DNA of 64,000 nucleotides from Micavibrio_A sp040381535 (GCA_040381535.1 JBEIHF010000008.1:11570-75569), one strand, 5' to 3'; counted from the stretch's first letter, positions 42,203 through 51,621 are shown. Numbers and translations: made by a program. The notes: generated by a model not told the origin, from the sequence alone.

Positions 42203-42859
42203 ATGCGCCTTCTTCTTGTTGAAGACGACCGTCACCTTGGCAAAGCCACGGAGGAAGGACTGAAAGATTCCTTCGCCGTGGATTGGGTGCGTTCAGCGGA
42301 AGACGCACATAACGCTATTGCAACAACAAAATACGACCTGATAGTACTCGACATTAACTTACCCGGGCAATCGGGATTGGACTTCCTGAAAGATGTTCGT
42401 AAAGCCAAGAACGCTATTCCCGTGCTTCTCCTCACAGCGCGCGATGCGGTTTTTCATCGCGTTGAGGGTCTGAATGCGGGCGCAGACGATTATCTCGTAA
42501 AGCCGTTCGATCTGGACGAGCTTCTTGCCCGCTGCGCCGCGCTCTTGCGAAGGGCTACCGGGCAAATAGAGCCAATTATAAAGGTCCATGATATCGCTTT
42601 TGAGCCCGCCACCGGTAAACTGGAACAGGCAGGAAATAACATAGTGCTTTCGGCTCGTGAACGCGCCATTTTCGACGTTCTGATCCACAACGTGGACCGT
42701 CCCGTCAGCAAATCCAAAATAGAAGAACGTATCTATGATTGGGGATCGGAAAGCATCGAAAGCAACACCATCGAAGTGCATATTTCAGGCCTGCGGCGCA
42801 AACTTGGCCGCGATTTGATCAAGACACTGCGGGGTGTCGGGTATATGATCTGTTCATGA
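42203..42859 (+). CDS. OmpR/PhoB-type response regulator
   Basis: 218 residues. Receiver domain 1-118 with acidic pocket 'VEDD' (6-9), phosphoacceptor Asp50 in 'DLIVLDINLPGQSG' and Lys in 'DDYLVKPFD'; winged-helix DNA-binding domain about 125-218 ('LSARERAIFDVL', 'IEVHISGLRRKLG', 'LRGVGYMI'). Resembles the QseB/PmrA/TctD group. It starts 15 bases after the TPR gene and overlaps the kinase by ATGA, so the system is probably co-transcribed with, and may control, the hemolysin operon. Confidence 0.92.
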   Translation: MRLLLVEDDRHLGKATEEGLKDSFAVDWVRSAEDAHNAIATTKYDLIVLDINLPGQSGLDFLKDVRKAKNAIPVLLLTARDAVFHRVEGLNAGADDYLVKPFDLDELLARCAALLRRATGQIEPIIKVHDIAFEPATGKLEQAGNNIVLSARERAIFDVLIHNVDRPVSKSKIEERIYDWGSESIESNTIEVHISGLRRKLGRDLIKTLRGVGYMICS

Positions 42860-44196
42860 GCGCACAAAATTATTCCATAAAAAAACGCCTGCTCCTATGG
42901 ATCAGTATTCCCATCTTGATTGCATCGTTTCTAATCATGATTCTAGCCTTTCTTTTTTCATGGCATGAAATTGAAGAGGTTTATGATTCACAGCTGGTTC
43001 ATACAGCTAAAACTCTTTTGCAATTGACCGAGCACGAGATCAACGAAACCCCCGGAGAACATCTATTTCTAGGCAATGAAAATCCCAACCTTAAACACAA
43101 TTACGAAAACAAAACTGCCTTTCGTATATGGCGGGGCGATATGCTGGTCCTGCAATCGGTAAAAGCGGCAGAGTTTCCGGCCATAGAGGCCCCATCAGGC
43201 TTTTCAAACCAAACGATTGATGGAAAACCTTGGCGCTTTTTCGTTTTTATCGATGCGGCAAAAAACCTGCGTATTGAAACTTCGGAACGCTATGCAATAC
43301 GTTATGAACTGATCACCCAGCTCATGGTCAGCCTTGCTATCCCCATGGGCATTCTTATTCCATCCCTTTTGACGATTGTCTGGATTGGGATTCGCAAAAG
43401 CCTAAAGCCACTTGTAGTACTTTCCCGCGCCGTTGACACGCGCGATACAGACGACTTGAGCCCGATTGACGGCAAAGATGTGCCGGTGGAGGTAACACCG
43501 CTTGTGCATGCCCTTAACAGGCTTTTTTTCCGCATTTCCGATAGTTTCCGCAAAGAGCGTGAATTCACCGACCACGCCGCGCATGAGCTTCGTACACCTC
43601 TGGCTGCCATGAAAACACAAACACAGGTCTTGATGAAAAAGGCAGATGCCATGCCGGAATGCCGTAATGGGCTGGAAAACCTTAACGCAACAATTGACCG
43701 CTCCACGCATCTTTTGGAACAACTCTTATCCCTCGCACGCCTTCAGAATGAAAATTTTCCCTTATCGGAAATAAGCATTTCTGAGTGCGTTGCAGATTCT
43801 GTTTCCGATATCAAGGAAAAGGCAAAAAGAAAAAACCAGGTTCTTGATATCTCCGTAGCCGAAAACGTGATCATAAGGGGCCATAACGATTCCCTTTATA
43901 TTCTGATCAAAAACCTTCTCGACAATGCGGTAAAATATACTCCGTCTAATGGAAAAATTTCTGTCATACTCGGCAAAAATGCAAAGTTGCAGGTTTACGA
44001 TACAGGCCCCGGGATTGCAGATATTGATAAACAACGTGTTTTCCAACGTTTTGTCCGCGCCGATAAATCAGGACAAACAGGCAGCGGGCTTGGCCTATCC
44101 ATCGCCCAATGGATTGCGAACGCACACGGCACAACCCTTTCTTTAAAAGACAACAAACCCAACGGACTTGTTGTAGAACTGGATTTCAAGACATGA
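42856..44196 (+). CDS. sensor histidine kinase (QseC/TctE-like)
   Basis: 446 residues from the ATG at 42856 (overlap with the regulator's TGA); a reading from 42739 would lie in the regulator gene and is rejected. Two transmembrane helices (about 11-35 and 153-177) flank a periplasmic sensor of roughly 115 residues. Phosphoacceptor His243 in 'FTDHAAHELRTPLA', N-box 'NLLDNAVKYTP', G1 'VYDTGPGI' and G2 'GSGLGLSIAQ'. It should phosphorylate the adjacent regulator. Confidence 0.92.
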   Translation: MSAQNYSIKKRLLLWISIPILIASFLIMILAFLFSWHEIEEVYDSQLVHTAKTLLQLTEHEINETPGEHLFLGNENPNLKHNYENKTAFRIWRGDMLVLQSVKAAEFPAIEAPSGFSNQTIDGKPWRFFVFIDAAKNLRIETSERYAIRYELITQLMVSLAIPMGILIPSLLTIVWIGIRKSLKPLVVLSRAVDTRDTDDLSPIDGKDVPVEVTPLVHALNRLFFRISDSFRKEREFTDHAAHELRTPLAAMKTQTQVLMKKADAMPECRNGLENLNATIDRSTHLLEQLLSLARLQNENFPLSEISISECVADSVSDIKEKAKRKNQVLDISVAENVIIRGHNDSLYILIKNLLDNAVKYTPSNGKISVILGKNAKLQVYDTGPGIADIDKQRVFQRFVRADKSGQTGSGLGLSIAQWIANAHGTTLSLKDNKPNGLVVELDFKT

Positions 44197-44576
44197 AAAC
44201 AATGCACGGAATTGCTGTTGCGGGTGCCTTGCTGGGGCTCACATCCGTGGCGATGGGCGCGTCAGAAGACCATCTGCTCACGGGTAAATTGACCCCTAAA
44301 ACCGCCGAAAGATTCGATATAGCTCTCTATTACCATCAGTTATATGCCGTCCTGATTTTTGTCATGGCGGCATTCGGAGCAAAAGAACCGCCTGAAAAAA
44401 TCTACAGCCTTGCCTGCGTTTTGTTTTTGGTGGGAATCATTATTTTCAGCGGGAGTCTTTATGCGAGTCTCTGGATTGATCTCGGGCCGCTCGCCCTTGG
44501 CACGCCTGTGGGAGGCATGATGCTTATGAGTGGATGGATTATGGCCGGATTTTCTTTTTTAAAGAAATCCCTCTAG
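44193..44576 (+). CDS. DUF423 family inner-membrane protein
   Basis: 127 residues from the ATG at 44193 (ATGA overlap with the kinase). Four hydrophobic helices; the family pattern is seen in 'AERFDIALYYHQLYAVLIF', 'IIIFSGSLYASLW' and 'LGTPVGGMMLMSGWIMAGF'. DUF423 proteins (YgdD-like) are small inner-membrane proteins of unknown function. Last gene of the plus-strand run; it converges with the VIT-family gene with a four-base overlap. Confidence 0.85.
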   Translation: MKTMHGIAVAGALLGLTSVAMGASEDHLLTGKLTPKTAERFDIALYYHQLYAVLIFVMAAFGAKEPPEKIYSLACVLFLVGIIIFSGSLYASLWIDLGPLALGTPVGGMMLMSGWIMAGFSFLKKSL

Positions 44577-45283
44577 GAAACTACAACGCCCATAATATGC
44601 CCGATCAAAGCACTGAAACCCATCGCCACTGCGCCCCAGAACATCACGCGCACGGCTGGTTTTATCGGTGATGCTCCGCCTGTCTTTGCCGCAAAGGCCC
44701 CAAGGGCACCCAGCAAAACAATACAAAACACCGATGAAACAGGGACGAAAGAGGACATCGGAATAATAAAGGCCGCGGCTACCGGAAATATTGCACCGAT
44801 ACAAAATGCTATGGCAGAGGCAAAGGCGGCTTGAAGCGGGCGCGACGTCGTAACTTCGGATATGCCCAGCTCTTCCCGCGCATGCACGCCCAGAGCATCT
44901 TTTTTCATCATCTGCGACGCAATTTCTCGTGCCAAGGATTTTTCTACCCCGCGCCCGACATAAATTTCAGCGAGTTCATCAAGCTCCGCTTCGGGCATAT
45001 CGACCAATTCCTTGCTCTCGCGCGCAAGGTCGGCCTGTTCAAGATCCGCCTGTGAACTTACCGACACATATTCACCGGCGGCCATCGACATGGCACCCGC
45101 GACAAGCCCCGTGATCCCTGCAATAGCAAGATGACTCTGCGAAGCTTCGGCGGAAGCAATGCCTATGACGAGACTGGAGACGGAGATAATCCCATCATTC
45201 GCGCCCAGAACCGCCGCGCGCAACCACCCCGTGCGGTGCACGTAATGACGTTCGTTGTGTTTATAGATAAGGCGGGGCTTCAT
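44573..45283 (-). CDS. VIT1/CCC1-family iron/manganese transporter
   Basis: 236 residues from the ATG at 45283 (an upstream ATG at 45337 would add an 18-residue tail with no family features). 'LRAAVLGANDGIISVSSLVIGIA' is the diagnostic first helix, followed by 'GAMSMAAGEYVSVSSQ' (second), a charged cytoplasmic domain ('ELDELAEIYVGRGVEKSLAREIASQM') that binds metal in VIT1, and three further helices. The family moves Fe2+ or Mn2+ out of the cytoplasm. Monocistronic. Confidence 0.88.
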   Translation of the reverse strand: MKPRLIYKHNERHYVHRTGWLRAAVLGANDGIISVSSLVIGIASAEASQSHLAIAGITGLVAGAMSMAAGEYVSVSSQADLEQADLARESKELVDMPEAELDELAEIYVGRGVEKSLAREIASQMMKKDALGVHAREELGISEVTTSRPLQAAFASAIAFCIGAIFPVAAAFIIPMSSFVPVSSVFCIVLLGALGAFAAKTGGASPIKPAVRVMFWGAVAMGFSALIGHIMGVVVS

Positions 45284-45287
45284 AAGA

Positions 45288-45299
45288 CATACTAGTATG
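45288..45299. promoter_or_regulatory. 12-bp palindrome just upstream of the VIT-family gene
   Basis: CATACTAGTATG is a perfect palindrome, four bases upstream of the chosen ATG. It could be an operator or an mRNA hairpin masking the ribosome-binding region; no specific regulator is implied. Confidence 0.35.
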
Positions 45300-45513
45300 G
45301 TAGGCATGTGATTGATAGGTTCGTCTGTCTGGCACATGCCCTTACTGCGAAAAAATCCGGCAGAACTGCGAGGTTTTGAGGGAAGTTTTCCCAGGTGTGT
45401 GACAAAGGGAGTATTAGATGGCTGTGCTTGCGGTCATCCTATAACTATTCTCTCCCTAGATAATGTAAATTTAACATAATTTAAACCCCGCACGGTAACT
45501 ATTTGATCCGCAC

Positions 45514-46242
45514 CTACCCTCTTGGTCTTAATGTGCTCCTTCCGCCGTCGACACGCATGATTTGTCCCGTGACCCAACCGGATTCAGACCCCATCAAATA
45601 TTGCGCCATCGCGCCAATATCGTCCGATGTTCCGAGCCTCGGCACCGGATGCATTTTTTCTATCGACTCCCTCATTTGGGGGGACGATGTGAACGGTCTT
45701 GCCAGAGCTGTATCAGTCAGACTGGGGGCGATGACGTTAACCCTCACCTGCCCTGCCCACTCCGCCGCAAGGGATTTGGCCAGCCCCTCGATCGCGCCTT
45801 TGGCTGCGCCGATTACCGTGTGATTTACAAATCCCTGATACGTTACAATCGATGAAAACAAAACCACGCTGCCTTGCCCTGCCTTCAAAGGCTTTTCCAG
45901 CAGACGGAGCGCGCGCACGGCCCCAAGAACATTCACCTCGAAAGCTTTTGTAAAATGTTCGTCCCTGCTTGCCTTCAAGGGCATAAGATCTATTGATCCT
46001 ATGCAATATGCCAATGCATGAACCGGCTTAGCTTCGGAAAAATCCGAAAGGGCGGCTTCTATGCTCGCCGGATTGGTAACATCTACAGGCATGATCTTTT
46101 TTGCGCTTACCCGAAGATTTTCCGATGCCTTGTCGGGGTCTTGCATGGTGGCATAAACATCATAACCGGCCTTGGCAAATCTAAGGGTTATATTTTCGCC
46201 TATTCCGCCGTTGGCCCCCATTATAATAACATTTGATTTCAT
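45514..46242 (-). CDS. atypical SDR-family oxidoreductase lacking the catalytic tyrosine
   Basis: 242 residues from the ATG at 46242 (AAAGGA nearby upstream). Rossmann start 'VIIMGANGGIGENI' and C-terminal 'GQIMRVDGG' are typical of FabG-like SDRs, and Ser130-Ser131 align with the catalytic Ser. However, the Tyr-x3-Lys motif reads IGAAK: Lys148 is kept but residue 144 is Ile. Proteins of this kind ('NH..I.AAKGA') recur in other bacteria as I recall, so the change may define a subgroup rather than a mutation. Monocistronic, divergent from the two-component genes. Confidence 0.82.
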   Translation of the reverse strand: MKSNVIIMGANGGIGENITLRFAKAGYDVYATMQDPDKASENLRVSAKKIMPVDVTNPASIEAALSDFSEAKPVHALAYCIGSIDLMPLKASRDEHFTKAFEVNVLGAVRALRLLEKPLKAGQGSVVLFSSIVTYQGFVNHTVIGAAKGAIEGLAKSLAAEWAGQVRVNVIAPSLTDTALARPFTSSPQMRESIEKMHPVPRLGTSDDIGAMAQYLMGSESGWVTGQIMRVDGGRSTLRPRG

Positions 46243-46392
46243 GGTCCGATCCTTTGCTGACGGCACAATCTAGCACGCTAGGCCAGCCCTCAAAAAATTA
46301 CAAAAAATTCATAAAACAAAAATAAGCTTATCAAAGCCTTGGGATACTGTGTAATCTGATGGTTAATTCCAACAAAAATTTAAGTAGCGAAT

Positions 46393-47073
46393 ATGCGATT
46401 GTTGATTGTTGAAGACGAACCGGAAGTATTGTCCTACATCGTCAAGGGAATGAAAGAGGCAGGGCATACTGCGGATACGGCCACGAATGGCAAAAACGGG
46501 CTCTTCCTTGCGACTACGGAACAATATGATTTGCTGATTATAGACAGGATGATGCCGGAGCTTGACGGACTGACTGTTATCAAAACTTTACGCGGCGCAG
46601 GAAACAATATGCCTGTTCTCATACTTAGCGCACTAGGCGAAGTGGACGACAGAGTAAAAGGTTTACGGTCGGGCGGGGATGATTATCTTGTCAAACCTTT
46701 TGCCTTCGCAGAACTTCTGGCACGATCAGAAATTTTGGCACGGCGCGCGCAAAACGGTATGACATCTGGGGACACATCTTTGTTTGCAGGCGACCTTATG
46801 CTCAATCTTCTCTCCCGTAAGGTCACGCGCGGACAACATGAGATAGAACTGCAAACACGGGAATTCAAACTTTTGGAATATCTACTCCGCCACAAAGGAC
46901 AGGTTGTTACGCGTACCATGCTGTTGGAACATGTATGGGATTATCATTTTGACCCTCAGACCAATGTTATTGATGTTCATATTTCCCGATTGCGCCGCAA
47001 GATCGATGAAAGTTCTCATACGTCGTTGATTCAGACCGTGCGCGGCGCCGGTTATATCATTCAGGACGTATAG
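46393..47073 (+). CDS. OmpR-type response regulator heading the lipid-modification cluster
   Basis: 226 residues. Receiver with 'VEDEP', phosphoacceptor Asp51 in 'LLIIDRMMPELDG' and 'DDYLVKPFAFAE'; winged helix from about 128 ('LQTREFKLLEYLLRHKG', 'IDVHISRLRRKID', 'VRGAGYI'). Resembles the CzcR/CusR/MprA group. Two bases before the kinase gene. The same-strand lipid genes begin 46 bases after the kinase, so it is the obvious candidate regulator. Confidence 0.92.
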   Translation: MRLLIVEDEPEVLSYIVKGMKEAGHTADTATNGKNGLFLATTEQYDLLIIDRMMPELDGLTVIKTLRGAGNNMPVLILSALGEVDDRVKGLRSGGDDYLVKPFAFAELLARSEILARRAQNGMTSGDTSLFAGDLMLNLLSRKVTRGQHEIELQTREFKLLEYLLRHKGQVVTRTMLLEHVWDYHFDPQTNVIDVHISRLRRKIDESSHTSLIQTVRGAGYIIQDV

Positions 47074-47075
47074 TC

Positions 47076-48347
47076 ATGATTTCGGGCCGCCGATATATAA
47101 AAAGCTCAAGCTTCGTGATGGCGATGCTTTTCACTATCTTGTGTGGCGCTGCGGCGTTATCACTAGGATATTTTATCAATTATTTCGCACAAGGGCATTT
47201 TGCACAAAGCACCGAAGCTGTACTCGATTCTGAAATCCGCTATATCGAAGGCTTGCCCGATCTTTCTGCCATTCCGGAGAATACGCAAAGAATTTACATT
47301 CCTTTGGATAAGAACAACTCAATTCCAGATGGTATAAATCCCGAAACTTCCACCTTGCGCGAAGGCATACTAGTGTTTGACTATCCGCAAGGCGGGCCTC
47401 GCTACGCCGCGAAAATACATAAATTTGAAAACGGGCAAAGCCTCCTCATAGGTTATGACATTACTGACATCGCCCATGATTTTCGTTTCATGCAGATCAT
47501 CGGAATTGCCAGCATCGTTTTCGTTATGATTGTGGTTTTTGCCAGTTATCTGATCAGCGTCTTCGTTGTAAGCGAAACCAATAAAATTGCGAATACCGCC
47601 CGCGATATTATAAAAACAGGAGATTTATCAAGACGCATTGATATCGGATCACGCTGGGATGATCTCGGAAATATGGCCACGGTTTTGAATATGCTGCTCT
47701 CACGTATAGAGCAGCTTATGACGGGTGTGCGTCAGGTTTCGGATAATATCGCACATGATTTGAGAACACCTCTTACCCGCCTTCGACAAAAAATTGAATC
47801 GGCACACGGGGGGAGGCAGGAAGAGCTTTTGAAAGAGGCCGACCACCTTCTTTCGACCTTCAATGCGCTTTTGCGGATTTCGCGCATTGAAACCGAAAAA
47901 CAACGTAGCCGTTTTCAAAAACTGGATCTTCAAAATGTCTTGCAGGATGTTATCGATTTTTATGAACCTCTGGCCGAAGAAAAATCCATTTCTATGGCTG
48001 TCGACCTGCAGGGCGCAAACTTTGAAGGGGATCGTGACCTGCTTTTCCAAGCCTTTGCCAATATTCTCGACAACGCTTTGAAATACACCCCTGTGGGGGG
48101 AATAATCCGCATATCCCTGCATCGTACAGATGCGCGGATTTCCATAGAGATTAAGGATAGCGGTCCGGGCGTTCCCGATAAAGATCTGACCAAGATTTTC
48201 GAACGCTTCTACCGCAGCGAAGAAAGCCGCAGTACAGCAGGAACAGGGCTGGGGTTGAGCCTTGTTGCGGCGGTGGTGGAGTTGCATCACGGGACAGTAA
48301 AGGCAGAAAATTCGGCCGACGGGTTTAGGATTATTACGATTTTGTAA
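47076..48347 (+). CDS. sensor histidine kinase of the lipid-modification cluster
   Basis: 423 residues. Helices about 13-37 and 140-165 enclose a periplasmic domain of about 100 residues; a HAMP domain follows (about 166-220, 'NTARDIIKTGDLSRRI'). Phosphoacceptor His227 in 'SDNIAHDLRTPLTRL', N-box 'NILDNALKYTP', G1 'DSGPGVP', G2 'GTGLGLSLVAAVVELHHG'. CusS/CzcS-like architecture. The stimulus is unknown. Confidence 0.92.
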   Translation: MISGRRYIKSSSFVMAMLFTILCGAAALSLGYFINYFAQGHFAQSTEAVLDSEIRYIEGLPDLSAIPENTQRIYIPLDKNNSIPDGINPETSTLREGILVFDYPQGGPRYAAKIHKFENGQSLLIGYDITDIAHDFRFMQIIGIASIVFVMIVVFASYLISVFVVSETNKIANTARDIIKTGDLSRRIDIGSRWDDLGNMATVLNMLLSRIEQLMTGVRQVSDNIAHDLRTPLTRLRQKIESAHGGRQEELLKEADHLLSTFNALLRISRIETEKQRSRFQKLDLQNVLQDVIDFYEPLAEEKSISMAVDLQGANFEGDRDLLFQAFANILDNALKYTPVGGIIRISLHRTDARISIEIKDSGPGVPDKDLTKIFERFYRSEESRSTAGTGLGLSLVAAVVELHHGTVKAENSADGFRIITIL

Positions 48348-48393
48348 TGATCGGGCCATAGACGGGTAAAGGCACATCCCTCATCATGGGACC

Positions 48394-49641
48394 ATGAAAA
48401 TCGCAATAATCGGTGCCGGAATTTCAGGGTTGGGTGCGGCTTGGCTCCTCCGGCAGCAACACGACATCACCGTTTTCGAAAAAAACGATTATATCGGCGG
48501 CCATAGCCGGACTATCGACGTTAAGACGCGCGACGGAAACGTTCCGGTCGATACGGGGTTCATCGTTTTCAATGATTGGAATTATCCTAACCTGTTTGGA
48601 TTGTTCGACACAATCGGGGTTCCGTATGAAAAAAGCGATATGTCCTTTGGCGTGAGTGTAGGTAACGGCTTTCTGGAATACAGTTCGCACGGATTGTTTG
48701 CGCAGAAAAAAAACTTCTTCCGCCCCTCTTATTGGAGGATGATTTTCGATGTATTGCGCTTCAACAAGCAGGCAGAACGGTTTTTAGAAAAAGATCCGTC
48801 CTTCACGCTACGGCAGTGCCTCGACGAATTAAAGATGGGTGATTGGTTCCGTCGCTATTACCTTCTGGCTATGGGGGCCGCCATATGGAGCTGCCCAATC
48901 AGCACTATTCTGGATTTTCCTGCAGCCACCTATATACGTTTTTTTAAAAACCACGGCCTGCTCAACATCAATCATCGCCCGCAATGGTATACGGTTAAAG
49001 GTGGAAGCCGTGAGTATGTTAATCGCCTGATCGAGGATTTCAGCGACCGGATATATACAGGAATTTCAATTCAGAAAGTTATCTCCCATCAAAACCAGGC
49101 GAAATTGATAGATGAGGACGGCGGCGAGCATTTCTTCGATCAGGTCATTTTCGCATGCCACCCCGATGAAGCGATGGGAATGATCAAAAACCCTGTTCCG
49201 GAACTTGCATCCTTACTCGCGAGCTTTAGCTATCAGGAAAACAGAATTGTTGTACACAGTGATGAAAGTTTTATGCCATCGTGCCGCAAATGCTGGGCAA
49301 GCTGGATTTACCTCAATGATACTTCCAAGCAAGACAAACCTGAAGTTTCCTTAAGTTACTGGATGAACAATCTACAGCCATTGAAAACCTCCACACCCGT
49401 CTTTGTAACACTCAACCCATCGCGTATGCCGAAACCTTCGCTTGTTCATGACGAACATGTCTTTCACCATCCGGTGTTCAATGAGGCGGCTATACGCGCA
49501 CAAGGGAAAATTGATTCCATACAAGGCGCCCACGGCCTGTGGTTCTGCGGAGCCTATCAGCGCCACGGATTTCATGAAGACGGCTTATGGAGCGCGGTGA
49601 ATGTTGCACGTAAACTGGGAGCGGCCATCCCATGGGAATGA
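48394..49641 (+). CDS. FAD-dependent oxidoreductase (amine-oxidase-like) of the CFA-type cluster
   Basis: 415 residues. FAD-binding glycine motif 'IIGAGISGLGAAWLL' (5-19), 'YIGGHSRTID' and the C-terminal 'GLWFCGAYQRHGFHEDGLWSAVNVA'. This is the flavoprotein that in many proteobacteria is encoded with DUF1365 and a cyclopropane-fatty-acid-synthase homologue and acts, or is thought to act, on membrane-lipid acyl chains. It overlaps the DUF1365 gene by ten bases. Confidence 0.88.
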   Translation: MKIAIIGAGISGLGAAWLLRQQHDITVFEKNDYIGGHSRTIDVKTRDGNVPVDTGFIVFNDWNYPNLFGLFDTIGVPYEKSDMSFGVSVGNGFLEYSSHGLFAQKKNFFRPSYWRMIFDVLRFNKQAERFLEKDPSFTLRQCLDELKMGDWFRRYYLLAMGAAIWSCPISTILDFPAATYIRFFKNHGLLNINHRPQWYTVKGGSREYVNRLIEDFSDRIYTGISIQKVISHQNQAKLIDEDGGEHFFDQVIFACHPDEAMGMIKNPVPELASLLASFSYQENRIVVHSDESFMPSCRKCWASWIYLNDTSKQDKPEVSLSYWMNNLQPLKTSTPVFVTLNPSRMPKPSLVHDEHVFHHPVFNEAAIRAQGKIDSIQGAHGLWFCGAYQRHGFHEDGLWSAVNVARKLGAAIPWE

Positions 49642-50411
49642 GAGCCCCCAAACTCCTTAGCGGTCATGTCATGCACGGGCGCCTTTTTCCGCGCAAAAAT
49701 TATTTCCGCTACGGCATCTATTACCTCGCGCTACCTTTATCCAAGCTGAATGGTCTGCCCATAGCCTATAACAGCTTTGGCACGATGAGCTTTTATGACC
49801 GCGATCATGGCTATGGAACCACAGGAACGCTGCAAAGCTGGGCACAAAATATTCTTGGGTCATACGGCATAAAGGCCGAAGGAGAGATTCTATTGATTTG
49901 CATGCCCCGAATTATGGGGTATGTGTTCAATCCGGTAAGTTTCTGGCTCTGCCATGACAAGGAAGGTGCTTTAAAGGCCGTGCTCTGCGAAGTGCACAAC
50001 ACCTTCGGAGAAAAACATACTTATCTTTGCGCGCATGAGGATGGCCGTACTATTAACTCTGTGGAAACATTCAAAGGCCAGAAAATCTTTCATGTCTCCC
50101 CGTTCCTGAAACGGGAGGGAAGCTATGAATTCCGATTTGATTCCGAAGAAGATCATTTCAAGGTTTGGATAGATTTTTTTGATGAGGAAGGTAGGAAGCA
50201 ACTTGTTACATCCCTTTCTGGAAAATATGAAAATCTGACAAAAGCCGCCGCACGAAACGTCTTTTGGCAATATCCTTTGGTAACGCTAAAAACCATTGCC
50301 CTTATTCACTATCAGGCCGTGAAATTGATTGCGAAAGGCATCCGCTATATCCCCAAACCCCTACAAAAACAGCCCAGAACCAGCCCCACAGAAAACCTTA
50401 CAAAAATGTAA
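49632..50411 (+). CDS. DUF1365 family protein
   Basis: 259 residues from ATG 49632 (a second ATG at 49638 is possible). Family stretches: 'LSGHVMHGRLFPRKNYFRYGIYYLALPL', in pieces, 'MPRIMGYVFNPVSFWLCHD', 'EVHNTFGEKHTYL', 'KIFHVSPFLKREGSYEFRF'. Function not established; always or nearly always found beside the FAD oxidoreductase and CFA-like methyltransferase, which fits its place here. Confidence 0.9.
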   Translation: MGMRAPKLLSGHVMHGRLFPRKNYFRYGIYYLALPLSKLNGLPIAYNSFGTMSFYDRDHGYGTTGTLQSWAQNILGSYGIKAEGEILLICMPRIMGYVFNPVSFWLCHDKEGALKAVLCEVHNTFGEKHTYLCAHEDGRTINSVETFKGQKIFHVSPFLKREGSYEFRFDSEEDHFKVWIDFFDEEGRKQLVTSLSGKYENLTKAAARNVFWQYPLVTLKTIALIHYQAVKLIAKGIRYIPKPLQKQPRTSPTENLTKM

Positions 50412-50457
50412 TATTATTGTAAGAGACACTACAGGCGGCCGAGTGTAACATCATATC

Positions 50458-51621
50458 ATGTTTGTAAAACTTGCTTCCGATCAATTGTTCAAACGTCTTG
50501 ATTGTCTTGAATCAGGCACGCTTACGCTCACGACGCCCGATGGAAAGACGCGTGTGTTTGAAGGCAAAAAAGCCGGCGAGAATGCCCATCTGGAACTACA
50601 TGACTGGAGCGTCGTTGCCAATATGATACAAAAAGGCGATATCGGGCTCGCCGAAGATTATCGCGCGGGAAAATGGCATACGGACAACCTGGTCGATTTC
50701 ACCGCGCTCGGTCTGCGTAACCGTCGCGTACTTGATGATTTAGTCATCGGAAGCCGTTATACCCGTGCTGCCTCAATGTTTTCATATCTTCTGAATATGA
50801 ATACACTGAAAGGAAGCCGCCGAAACATCCATGAACATTACGATCTGGGGAATGATTTTTATGCGTTGTGGCTCGATCCTTCCATGACATATTCATCCGC
50901 AGTTTACGCAAACGAAATGGAAACCTTAAAGCAAGCGCAAGATAACAAATATGACCGTATTATCGATCGTATGGATACAAATTCGGGACGGGTTCTGGAA
51001 GTGGGTTGCGGCTGGGGTGGTTTTGCGGAGCGTGCACATCATAAAGGTGATTACGCCCTTAAAGGCATTACTCTTTCAGACAAACAACATGCCTATGCGG
51101 GCGAACGTACACGCGGTTACGCGGATATAGCGCTGGAAGACTACCGTCACCAGACAGGTTTGTATGACCGGATCGTTTCGATTGAAATGTTCGAGGCCGT
51201 GGGAGAGCATTTCTGGCCGACTTACTTCAAAAAGCTGGGCGAGCTGATGAAACGGGACGGCAAAGCCGTAATACAGACGATTACTATCAACGACACGGAT
51301 TTCGCGCGTTACCGCAAAGGCGGCGATTTCATACGCAGCTTTATATTTCCGGGGGGAATGCTTCCCTCCCCAGCCCGTTTCCGCCAAGAGGCTGAAAAAG
51401 CAGGCTTGCGCGTTAATGGCGGATTTTTCTTCGGGCAGGATTATGGCCGAACACTGGTTGAATGGCTAAAAACATTTGATGCTAAAGTGGATCAAGTGCG
51501 CGCTCTGGGTTTCGATGAAGGTTTTATCCGTTTATGGCGCTTCTATTTGGGCGCGTGCGCCGGCGGATTCCGCGCGGGCCGTACCGATGTGATGCAAGTG
51601 GAGGTTTCCCATGCGGCATAA
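50458..51621 (+). CDS. cyclopropane-fatty-acyl-phospholipid synthase family methyltransferase
   Basis: 387 residues. N-terminal domain about 1-115, then 'HYDLGNDFYALWLDPSMTYS' (about 127-146), SAM-binding motif 'VLEVGCGWGGFAE' (179-191), 'GITLSDKQ', 'IEMFEAVGEHFW' and 'FIRSFIFPGGMLPS'. CFA-type enzymes methylate the double bond of phospholipid acyl chains; relatives in this gene set (UfaM-like) make methylated or furan fatty acids rather than cyclopropanes. Which product is made cannot be told from sequence alone. Overlaps the next gene by 11 bases. Confidence 0.92.
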   Translation: MFVKLASDQLFKRLDCLESGTLTLTTPDGKTRVFEGKKAGENAHLELHDWSVVANMIQKGDIGLAEDYRAGKWHTDNLVDFTALGLRNRRVLDDLVIGSRYTRAASMFSYLLNMNTLKGSRRNIHEHYDLGNDFYALWLDPSMTYSSAVYANEMETLKQAQDNKYDRIIDRMDTNSGRVLEVGCGWGGFAERAHHKGDYALKGITLSDKQHAYAGERTRGYADIALEDYRHQTGLYDRIVSIEMFEAVGEHFWPTYFKKLGELMKRDGKAVIQTITINDTDFARYRKGGDFIRSFIFPGGMLPSPARFRQEAEKAGLRVNGGFFFGQDYGRTLVEWLKTFDAKVDQVRALGFDEGFIRLWRFYLGACAGGFRAGRTDVMQVEVSHAA

